This document shows, piece by piece, positions 47,601-59,600 of a stretch of 64,000 bases of DNA (positions within the stretch are counted from its first letter, which is position 1; every line of letters begins with the position of its first letter). A program made the position numbers and the translations under genes. Source of the stretch: Progne subis subis (taxonomy: Eukaryota; Chordata; Aves; Passeriformes; Hirundinidae); contig JAKJHU010000085.1 of NCBI GenBank assembly GCA_022316685.1, forward strand, positions 372,001-436,000, given 5' to 3'. The notes beneath the pieces were generated by a model, which saw only the letters and a program-made list of their open reading frames with translations, did no database searches and was not told the origin of the DNA.

Positions 47601-50600
47601 GGGCTGGAGAAAAGAGCAGAGTTGTGCTTTTCCATTTTCTCTGTTATTTTCTGTTATCGAGAGATCTTACTGGGGTTCATTTCTTTTCAAACTGTAATTA
47701 TTCTCCTCTACCCTTAGCTAAGCAACCACTTATTTGAAGAACTTGCCATGGATGTGTATGATGAAGTTGACAGAAGGGAAACAGATGCAGGTGAGTGAGA
47801 CTTTCTGGAATGAAGTAAAACAAATCTGGATTGTCACTTTACATAGGAGATTCCAATCCAAGCACATGTTCAGTTCAAGTGCTTCTGTATTCAGCAGTTA
47901 CTGCTGAGGGGAGTTTCTTTGTCTTGCATTGCCTGAATGGGGTGTTAATTGAAAAAAATCTTGTGTTTTTCACAAAGTAGAGAGCCCTCTGGGGAAGAGC
48001 TTTCCTCTGAATTGATTGTGTTTGTGTTTGAAATTGCAGTCTTTTATTTGACAAAGAAATACCGTCAAGCAGTACAGGAAGGTTATTCCCTCTTTTTTTT
48101 TTTTTTTTTTTTCCTTTTCTTTCCTCTGGAGCAGTTTGGCTTGCTACTCAGAACCACAGCACACTCGTGACAGAGACCACTGTGGTCCCTTTTCTTCCTG
48201 TAAATCCTGAATATTCCTCGACCAGGAATCAGGTATGAAATCTTATTACCGTAAAAATAATTTAATAGCCCAGGTAATAAAGTAGGCCGAAGTAATATTG
48301 CTTTACTGCATTTCATTATTGTAGAAGAATTGCATCTACTTGGAGAGAGGTTAAAATAATTTCTCATTTCCCCTTTAAATCACACTTTTTGAAATAAATG
48401 TAATTGAACAGCCAACTCCAAGTGTGTTGTCTTAGTTTTTCCTGGGAACTCTGCTGTTCTTCTGAACCAGGGTGTACTTTTCTTTCCTCTGCATTATTCT
48501 GTATTTAGGGAAGGCAGAAACTGGCTCGATTTAATGCCCACGAGTTTGCTACACTGGTTATAGACATTTTAAGTGATGCCAAACGAAGACAACAGGGAAA
48601 TTCTCTCACTGGTTCCAAAGGTGAGTGAGCTTTTCATGTCCGCTCCTTTGCAGGCACTTCTTCAGTGGTTTAATCACTCCCAGAACCCTTCAGCAGAGCT
48701 GAATCATGAGAGAGATCTGTGTAGTATTTTCATATTTTTTCCCTCTGGAGAGAAAATACCAAAAAAAGTCTTTCCTGACTCTTAATATTTCCCTATATTT
48801 TTTTGCATGCTGACATCTATTTGTCCAGAGTAGTCTATTGGTTTTTTTTATTTGTATGAATTTTATTAAGCTGCTAAAACAATTCTCACAACTTATTTTA
48901 ACTTGCCTAAACACTTAGAAGAAATAAAAAGACAAAACCATAAAATGTGGAAGTTTTGGACAGTAATCGTTCATTCCTCCTAGGTGCATCTAAATTTTTT
49001 TTTTTTCAAAAAGTATAAACTTCCGTTTCTTCTCCAGAGTACTTACTGGTGTGTATTTCATGTGTTGATCTGCAGAAAATGTGGAGCTGATACTCAAATC
49101 CATCAGCAATCAGCACAGCAGTGAAAGTCAGGACAATGACCAGCCTGATTACGACAGTGTTGCTTCAGATGAAGATACAGATCTGGAAACAAATGCAGCT
49201 AAATCAAACAGGCAGAAGGTAGGATTGAACTAGTGATACACCCCCAAGCATTATTTGTAAAGGTAATTTGCACAAATTACCAGAAATATAATATTTTAAT
49301 TAATTTTGTAATCATGCCTCGGTCTATGAACTTTCTAAAATGAAATGTTGTTGCTTAAGGAGCTTTTATTGTTAAAAAAAAATAAAGCTTCTCTAGAAAA
49401 GCAATGTGTATGGCTGGAGATCAGATATAGATTTAATTGCATAGATGAAATAATTTGATCTGCCAAAGAGCTCTGAATCAGTGATTCCATGATATTTCAC
49501 AAATATTTACTGCCTCCTACTGAAGGAATACTCACAGCAGACCAATAGAATCCAAGTGAATTAAACATTCCTGGAGTAATGCAGAGTGGCATCAAAGGGC
49601 AGTAAAACCTGGTGGTTCTATTTTAGTCTTCCCAGGGATATTTGCGCTGGATGTTTAGCAGTCTGTCTTTTATAATTTTGCAGTTCATTATTACATATAT
49701 ATATATATATTTAATCCTTATAAAGCAGTATTTTATCACTGAAATGCTGATGCAAATGTTTTTAGAGGAGCTAAGAGCTAATTGACAGATTGCTTTTCTT
49801 AAGGATTTGAAATGGTTCATGGATCTTAATAATTTAAACTTCATTTGAACTGTGATGCCTTTAACATAAGCACATGAAAAGCTGTTGAAATCTCATGGTC
49901 TCGTTTTCTTCTTTTTAATGGTGTCAGTATTTTTCTCTTCCTTTTCCTAGAGCTTGGATTCAGACTTGTCAGATGGACCAGTGACAGCCCAGGAATATAT
50001 GCAGGTTAAAAATGCCTTGGTGGCTTCTGAGGTGAAGATTCAGCAGCTAATGAAAGTGAACATCAACCTGAGTGATGAGCTGAGGATTATGCAGAAAAAG
50101 GTAACAGAGGAACCCCTCCCTCCAGCTCTTGGGATGTCTCAAATTGCCAGAATAAAACTGCTGGGGCTGAGGAGGAAATAATCCAGTATTAGGATAGTGA
50201 GAAAACTCATTTTGAAGTGGAGCTGCTTTGGGATAAGGCGTGATAGAAATATTTATGTATAACGCATGCTTTGAATGTTGTTTTTTCGTGGTGCTGGTGG
50301 TGATCCAGCCCTGCAGATCATGAGGATGATTTGACTTAATGTCACAACTTTGACATCAGTTTTCCAAGTGACAGGGAAGTTGTTGCGAGTCTTGGGTGTT
50401 TTTGCTGTCTTGCTTCAATAGAAGCAGCTTTAAACAATGAGGGATCAAGTGCCAGCATACCTGATGTGTGTGCGCTTATCAATATTTTTGTGGGGTAAAG
50501 GACAATTTATATCTGAGTTCACAATCCTGGCTGGCTGGAAAGGGCTGGCTGCTTACCCTCAGATTAATCCCTTTAACTAGCATATAAAATCCTGTTTTCC

Positions 50601-53600
50601 AAATAACAGCAATCCTGCAAGAGTCACATGAAGAGAAAGCTGTTGAGGCTGTAGGGTGGACCTGCTGTTCTGGGGCACAGCAGGGCTTTTGGAGAGGGGT
50701 GGAGCTGTTTGCACCTGAGGCTGAGCTAATTCAGCAGATTGGAATATCTGTTAAGTGCCAACATTCTCTTCTCTTCTGTTGGAATGGTGAACACTGGGAG
50801 ATCTCAGACTGTTTCCTTGGTCTTTCAACAGCTTCTGCTGGTGTCAGCATTTCTCTTGCATCAATTGAATTAATTTTTCACTTACATTGGGCTTCTTTAG
50901 ACAGATATAATCATTGAGGGAAAAAAAAAAAACCCACCCTTTTGGGTCTATGAATAATGAGGTTTTAGGATATTTATGTGGTGTAACAGAAGGGAGATCC
51001 TTGCTGTCCTCCAGTTTATCTTCGTTGCATCTTTTCTTTCCGATGTGTTAATATAGCAAACTTACTCCAAGTCCACAAAATAATCAAAATTGATGCATTT
51101 TTACTATCAAATAAATACATAATAATAAAAAGCTTTAAAAATGCTTTCTTGTTGGCTTCTTAGATAGCAGTAGCTGATGCCTTAATTTTCATGAGCTCAA
51201 CTCTCTCCTCGCTTTGCAGAGCCAAGCTCAAGTTCCTTTGTGCTGCCTCTGGTGTCTGTGCTGCAGTTCTGGCATTGTCAGATTTCGCTGGCCTCATGTT
51301 AAAGTCTTCTAATTCCCTGTATTGCTGCTGCAGTGGATCCCTTTGCTTGGAAAACTGTTGTGTTGGCAGTCCTTCCCCCACAGCCTCATTCTGTCCCAGG
51401 ATTCCTGTGCCAGTAGAGCGGGCTGGAGGGAAATGGGTCGTGTGTTTTGAACTACAACAGCCAATTTTAACACCTAACAGAGTTGATATCCCAGCAGCTG
51501 CTGGAAATCAGCACCTGAATATTTCCACATCTGGAACAAAGGTGTTTCTATGCTTATACCAAGCAAGTCAAGTAGATTTTGAAAAAGAAATGAACCCCCA
51601 GCCAGCAGTGCCTGGATTTTCTAGTACGGCTGACAAGCGAGTGTCGCGTTGTCGCTTTACTTTTGGCACTTGCTCTTAGGAAACCAAATCCCACTGCTAA
51701 ACGTTTCTTTCAGCTCCAAACGCTACAGAGTGAAAATACCAGCCTCAGAAGACAGGCCACAACCAATATCTATCAGGTGCAAGGTGGTTCTGAGTACCCA
51801 GACCCCAGCAGCAATTCCTCCCTAAAGCGGCGCCCGTCGGCCCGGGGCAGCAGGCCCATGTCCATGTACGAGACTGGCTCGGGGCAGAAGCCCTACCTGC
51901 CCATGGGGGAGGTCACCTACCCTGAAGAAAACATCACCAGGCTGCAGCCCTTCCCTCCACACGTGAGTAACACTGCTGCTGCTTCTGCACTGCCTCTCGT
52001 GTTCAGCTTTCCTGTCTCTTGCAGCTCTGCTCGTTCGCTCAGCTTCCGCCTCAGAGGGAAAATAAAACAACAGGGGGAATAAGAACCATGAGGATTGTTC
52101 ATGTTTGCTGTATTAACATGTCTGCAGGAGCCTGATGGTTTGAAAAGCAGAAGCTGTTAGCAGTTTTGGAATATGTAAAACTGCAGCTTTTGGCTTCTGC
52201 TCAACTGAAGCCAAGCTATATATATTAACCACACTCTATATATAAAAAATATCAATAGGTAATTGTCTGAAAACCAGGAGGGGGGGGAGGAATTAGTATT
52301 CTGAGAAGGTAGGTAAGGTTCATGTATTTCTGGAGATAAACACGCAGGTATCAATTTGTGGAACTTCATAACCACCTTACAAAAATGAAATAAAATTGAA
52401 AATTTTTTCCCAGACAAGCAGTTTGTTATTCTGAGTTCGGGACTGGAGGCTGGAGATGGTTTAGATCTGCCAGTCAAGCAGATTCTTCTGGTTTAGTATT
52501 TTCCTGTGTTGTGTGGAGAGGGAGTTCTCTGTTGGCCAGAGGGATTTTGCATTGAGGTGTTCACACTTTACAGAAGTGACCCAACACACACTACTGCATT
52601 TAATTAACAAGTGCATTTAATTAATTAGCGCAGATAATTTTTTGTTTCACCTTCTTAGATTACCCTGTGGGCTGGAATACAAGACAGTGTCTTTTAGACA
52701 CGCATTTAAAATGTGTGGATTTTTGACACTATCTTTCCCTCTTGGTAGCAATGTCTTGTATTTCCTTCCAGTTAAATCATTAAGACTTTAAAAATGTATT
52801 TTGAAGTTACCTTTGGTGTGAGGGAGGGACAAATATTCCATGCACATTCCACAGGAGACAGCTGAATGCACCAAGGGAATCAGTCCCCGCCTTCAATTAA
52901 ATTAATTTAAGCTGTGAAATCTGTGTAGTTTTAAATTATATTGTCATATTGATATGATGGCAGTTCTGGCAGCAAGAAATGTCAGAATTCATTTGTGTGT
53001 GACAGTGCTTTGTATAGGTCCTTTGGTCATTTGGGTGGAAATTTGGATTGCAGTAGCAGTTCTGAAGCATTGATTTGTTTTGTGGAGCTAGTTAATTTGG
53101 CATGTGGTGATTTTTTTTCTTTTTTTTCTCCATGGAATTTGCCACCTCTGGAATGTCAGTATTAGAACAAGCATGAATTCAATTGTATTTTGAAAGAATG
53201 AAGTCCCCTCAGCCTAAGCCAGATTCTCAACATCATTCTTGCTTTATGTCATCTCCATGGTTTTAAGAATGTTCCTTTAATTTCAGTTAAGAGTTTGTTT
53301 GTGTTTTGGTTTTGGTTTTTCTCTTTCCCATTTTTAGATCGGGAGGAGTGCGTTTGTGACCTCCTCTTCATCTCTACCTTCCTTCCCCTCCACGCTTTCC
53401 TGGTCGAGGGATGAGAGCACACGAAGGGTTAAGTACCTTCCCAATCGGTCTTTTTCCCTGGAGGAGGTGCCAATCTCCCCAGAACCACATCCTCTCTCTT
53501 CCCCCTCTCACTGCCTGGCTTCCAGCCTGCATGGAGCAGAACTTCCTCCCTTCCATTCCTGCTGCCACGAGCTCTGGGCTCTTGCCTCTCTCTAACTTCA

Positions 53601-56600
53601 CATCTTCAGCCTTTAACACCACGCACAGTTCTCCAGGTCACTTGTTCCAGCTGCACAACAGCCCCAAGACAAGCTGGCTGCTGTTTGGACAGTGATTTTT
53701 CCAGGCTCTCACTGATATTTCTAAGCCAATGTACAATTCTGCTGACTAAAAGCACTGCATGAGGCCCAGCTTCAAAGCTGCTTTCCTTGGGGGCCGGTGG
53801 CTTGCACCAATCCAGGTTTGCCTTACAGATAACAAATTTGGGGGTTTAAAATATTTACTCTGGTTTCTCCCTGCCAGGACACAGAAGTGGCTTTTTAATT
53901 CCTTCTGTCCCCATTTTATTTTGACTGTACAGTGTTTGGACATATTAGTCCAGAAAATATTCAATTCTGCAAGTAGGGGAAGAAGAAAAAACTTCCAAGG
54001 GAATATCCTGCTTGGCTAAATGGAAATCTGGGTTTGGCTGCTGTCTGCTACTGGAAACTTGCAGAGGGTTTGGTTGGTTGTTTTTATTCTACACTGATTC
54101 TATATTAGTGATTCCATAGTATCCTCTTCTTGTAATTCATCGCTGTTGTTTGTATTTCTGACCAGATGGTCGAGCTTTGCCACTATCAGAGTTGTTGTCT
54201 CTGTACACCTGGGAGATGGGAGAGGTCAGGCTCTAGATAAAGCAGTTTCTTATCTTCGAAATATGTGGCCCTTTTACAACTGCTCTTTATTAGCTGTCCT
54301 GAGAGAGTAATGTTCAAAAAATGCTGGTTTTTCCTTCTGTGCAGAGTAACAATTTAAAATTGAAAAGGGTTCCTAACTCCAGGTGTGCTTAACAAATGTA
54401 CTGAATCTCAGCCAGTGGAAACCAGTTCCTGGTCATATTTTTGGTCTGTCCTCGAGGCAGAAATATTATTTGGTAAGCAGCTTCCTAAATGTTTTGGTCA
54501 GGGATGCAGATTGGAGGTGTCCCTTGCAGTTTAACCCTGGAGATTCCCTCATGGTGACCTCAGGGTTTCTGTAAGAGCCCCAGGGCTGGTTGTTGGGGCT
54601 GGGAAGGACCCTGAGCTGCTGCTCTGTGATCAGAGTGACACCAGCGTGGTGTATTTGACACAGACACACTGTGCTGGGCACCTGGGTGGAGCTTTGCAGT
54701 TTTTAGAAGACTTGAGGAAGCAGATGTGTGGTGATCCTGGGGCCTGGCTGAGGATTTGGCCTCCAAACTCATTTTGGTATCCCTTTCATCATTCAGCCTT
54801 TGCTTTGGGATCAGCCTCCCACTTTGCAGTGGGCCCACAGAGCTCAATCCAGCCTCTGCTTCCCTGCATTCCTCCTGTTCTCATTTCAGCTTCCACTTCG
54901 GAATTGGCCCCTATCCTCCTTTTGACACTGTTTCTTCTGTGACCCTCTGCTCTGATGGTCGGGCCTCCTGCCCTTGTTGCATCCTGTGCTTTGGAGCACA
55001 GCTCTCACTTCTTTGGTTTTACAACTCTGTACCAGTATTAAGCATTCAGTGGGCCTCAGTTCCTCACACCTTGGCCTCCCACCCTGCTTTGGGCTTCACT
55101 TTGCAGTGGGCTTTACCCACTCTCGTGTTGGCCCCCAAACTGTGACGAGCTCCAGGTCTCATCAGTTCCATACGTGCCCTCGGTCTTCCACCTGCAGTTT
55201 GAGCTCCCCCATCTCTGTCTCCTCTCTTTATTTTGGCTTTCCCATTGCCACAGTCTTCAGCCCTTCTTTTGGGCTCCCATTTTGCAGTGGCCTTCCCCAG
55301 GGCCAGCCTCCCACCAGTTGCTTTCCAGTCTGCGTTCAGCCTCCCCACCGTGGTCTCTGGCCTCTGCTCTGCTCTCTTGGTCTGGCCTCTTTTTCTCTGG
55401 GGTTCTCTCCCTCTCCAGTGGTTCTTATTCACTGTTCAGGCTCCTGTTTCATAGTGCTGCTTCTCCATGTGGCCTCTCAGAGTGTGCCCCTGGGGCAGTT
55501 TCAGTGGCAGGGAAGGACACTCTGCTCTGTCTGTCAGTCTGTCCTGCCATGCTGGCTGTTCAGGGGCTGGTGGGGCTGTGCTGGCAGTGCCCAGGGTGCA
55601 AGCTGAGCAGCAGCCTGGCACGGGGAGAGGGGCACAGCAGCTGCAGGAGCTGTCGTTCCAAAGAGCAAATCCACGTGCACAGGACGTGGCTCTGGCACAG
55701 CCCAGGGCTGCCTTTCCCTGCACGGGCTGAGTTAAATCTGTTCCTTGCAGGCCTCGAAGCTGGAGAAGCAGAGCAGCGTGTCTGAGAGCGACTACGACAA
55801 CCCCACCACCCCTGTGGAGCTGGAGGAGCCGGGGTAGGTGCTGTGACAGAGCTGACACAGCTTGGGGGTGACAGGAGCCTGCTCCGTCCCCGGGCCAAGC
55901 CCTGCTTTGCTCCCCTGCAGGTCGGGCAGGAAGGGCCGGCAGCGCAGCGTCATTTGGCAGAGCGAGGGCTCCATCCCTGAGGACACAGACTCAGCCCCCA
56001 GCTCCAGTTTGCCCAGTACAGAAGACGTGATTCGGAAAACTGAGCAGATCACCAAGAACATCCAGGAGCTGCTGCGAGCGGCGCAGGAGAACAAACATGA
56101 CAGGTGAGGAGGGAGTGCTGGAAAAGCTCTGGAGTTGGTGAGAAAACAAAGGAAATTCTTCAGGTGTAGCACGGGGGGAAGGGAAATACAGCTCCCAGTA
56201 TTTCATACCTATAAAATGTGCAGGTCTCTCGTGTTCCCTGGTGCCCTTAGTGCCATGGGGCACACTGGGGATGAGTGACCAGCCCCTTGTCAGTGGGCTC
56301 TGGCTGCAGTTCTGCTTAACCTGTGAGTCCTGCTGCATAACAAGTGTTGTATTGGACACAAATCAAAGGTGTTGTAGAGAACTCGCTGCAGGTTTTTCCT
56401 GGGTCTTCACCCCTCTTTGTCCATAGGTAATTACACCCCGCAGAATGTAATAGTAACACCAAGCCTTGCTTCAGGAGCAGATTGTGAAAGAGGGAGGGAG
56501 AGTTTGGCTTTCCTACTGAGGTATTAGTACAAATTATGTACCAGCAAAAGGATTTTGACCTATTGGTTTAAGATACACACCCAGCTGAATAAGCAGAACA

Positions 56601-59600
56601 CTGAGCCCATCAGGCTGCAGCAGCTTCAGCTCCCTCAGGGAAATTCTGGCCCACCTGAACAATTTCCAGAATAGCTGGGGTGACTAAAAGTGATACTGCC
56701 CTTGCTGATCATCAGGTGGTGCTCCCTCCACACCGCTCTTTTAGAAGGCTGTAAATCAGTTACACATTCCCACGTGTGAGCACGTTTTGGGGCTGGAACA
56801 CTCTGGGCTCCTGCAGGCTGGTGAGTCTGACTCTGCTGTGGCCCCAGCTCGGTGCCCTCTGTGCCTGGGAGAAGCAGCAGCAGTTTGTGTTGAGCCCTCA
56901 CTTCCTGCCTTCGCTCAGAGAAGTGCACAACAATGGGGCCACTTTTGTTCTGTGTTTTTTCCTTCTTGTACTTTGCTATTTTTAGCAGGGCCGGCGTGGC
57001 CTCTCCTTTTCACGCCGAGTGACGACTTCTGCCGTGTTTGTGCTGAGCTCATTGCCCTTGGAGTAACCTTTTCCAGTGCAATCTCTTGTTGCTTGTTTCA
57101 TACAGAGAAGCTTTAAATGAGTGTAGTTTTTAAGTATATCACACTGTACAGTATGTTAACTTTTTCTAAATCACTGAAGGAAACAATGCAGCATACCTGG
57201 CTTTCGCTGTTTAATTGATCAGGTTTTTAGAAAACCTGTTATGCTGCATTTTTGTTTTCTGTACCACACGTGGAGTGGGGTGTTTGCATATGCTCAGATG
57301 AGTGTTATCTTGCAAAACACTGAACTAGGAAGCTGCTGTTGTTTTCCTCTTCCCTGGCTTCCTTAACACAGAGGAATGCTTCCTTACCAAAACGAGACAC
57401 TTGAGGATGTAATAACACATCCTCCAAGCTCGTGCTGGGAGCGCTGTAAAGAAAAATCACGTGCTGCATAGATAACTGGAGAGTAAAAAATAAGATGCAA
57501 GAATACCATCTGTTAATGAAACCCCTTCTTCCTTTTGTTTCTCACTCTCTCCCATCCCTTTCCCCGTGCTCCACGGGCTGAGCAGGCCCTTGGAGCGTGG
57601 GGGCACGTCCCAGCTCAGACACAGCCTCGGCACGCGGGTCCCCGGGGCTGAGCGAGCGCCCCGGCAGCCTCTGACCAGCCAGCAGAGCCAGCAGCCCAGC
57701 CCTGCCTCCTGGTACTCTGGCCTCTGTCCCTGCCTCCCAGGCACAGTGTCCTTTCTCCTTCTCTCTGCTGCCCCTCTCCCTCCCACTCTCACCGCACGGG
57801 GTCATGGAAGGCGATGCACGAAATGTTCCAGGGGATGAGGGAGCTGCAGGCAGCCCCTGCGGGCCGGGGATGTGGCGCAGCCCCTGCGGGCCGGGGATGT
57901 GGCGCAGCCCCCTTCAGCTCCCAGGAGTTATCAGTGGGGAGCAGAGCCACAGCCTGGAGCTGGTTCTGATGTATTCTCATGCTCCTGTTTTGGTTTTTAT
58001 TGTCTGACAAGATAAATTAAATTACAACTTGGTTGGCTTATGGAATCACAGAATAGTTGGGAGTAGAAGGGATTCTTAGAGCCCACCTTGTTCCACCCCT
58101 TCCATGGGCAGGGACACCTTCAGCTAGCCCAGGTTGCTCCAATAACCCCATCTGGCCTGGCCTTGGACACTTCCAGAGATCATGGGGCACCCACAGCTTC
58201 CCTGGTCAACCTCTGCCAGAGCCTCATCATCCTCACAGGGAAGAATTTCTTCCCTTAGGAAGAAATCTTTTGAGGTTTGAAGGTCCCTCCCAACCCAAAC
58301 CATTCTGTGACTTTATGAACAAAACACGTGGTTGCTGCTTCTTTGCACCATTGCAAAAGTAGCGGGAGTTTCACATTCCAGATGTGGAACATTCATACCT
58401 GGCAGCTGAGGCCCCTCAAGTGTTTATACAGCTGGGGGTCAAATGAGATCATTTGTATCCCAAATCCATGAGAAAAGATGTGTGTTTATATGGTATCTTC
58501 CAACCTGACCAAAATACTGTTTGTTAATGCCTAAAATAGAAGCGACATTTGCGTTGAGAGGCTCTTTAAAACAGAACTGCCCAGGTTCAAACCCAGGCCA
58601 GCAAATGTCAGGATTGAAGGAAGAGATTAACACAATTTACTGCTAATGAGGGATTCCTTTTCCAAGCTGCTGCTACTTGAATATCTTCCTGATGTCTCAC
58701 TGGAATGTGTGTAAACCCAGCACAGTGTCAGAGCATCTCACAAGCTCACAGTGAGTGTTTAGACATTAAACTAAAGCCATTCCTCCAGGCCACACTGGAA
58801 GCTTTGCAGCTGACCTAGAAAATGAAAATACAATGAAACACGTGTTGTTCACCTGAGTGTCTCATTCAGGTTATTGTCTGGGCTTTCTCTGCCTCCTTAG
58901 TAAAGGGTTTAATCAGTAAATTGACTTTTTAACGAGGTAGGGTGCTGGTCACAGTGGCTGCAGGGAGCAGATTAATCATTAACTCCACAGCAGAAGGGGA
59001 ATTGTGGTGAACTTGGAAGACCTCCCTCCACTTTAAGTTTGTTTGGAAGAACTCATGTAACTTGAGACAGGTGGAAATACTCCTTTTAAAGCAATTTTCC
59101 TGCATTGCCAAAATGACCCCAGTGTGTTGCTTCTCTCTCAGTGCATTTGCAAGTGACTGATTTTTTTTTTTTTTTTTTTTTTTCACCTTTGGCGTTGCAA
59201 GAAGATCAAATAAATAATGACTGGGGGGTTGGGGGCTCTTTTTGCTTGAAAGGGCACTGACCTGCCATAACCCCACACATGCTGAATAGTTTTCTTGAAT
59301 GCCTTGTGATTTTTGAGATTCTCTTGCTTAAGTTTGGGTCATGTGAACTAACTTACACTAAAATTGAATCTTTGAAGCATAAAAGTGAGTTTTTTGAAAT
59401 GAGACTTGTGAGAGAGCACACTAACACTTCACTATTCACGGAGGTTTATGGTAAATAGTTCTATTTTGAGCAGACCAGTTTTCATTTGGTACAGAAATCA
59501 GAAGTGAAATCTATGAGGATTCATGGAATCTGCCTTTGTTTTATGAAGTAACTCATCAGATTTAGTGAATATTTTAGCCTAGACATTCACAGACTGTAAA

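Noticed and set aside
54974..55785. 210- and 203-codon open frames in GIT2 intron 16
   Set aside because: They are low complexity, Leu/Ser/Cys/Phe-rich, in a degenerate repeat, and end near the real exon 17 in a different frame or context.
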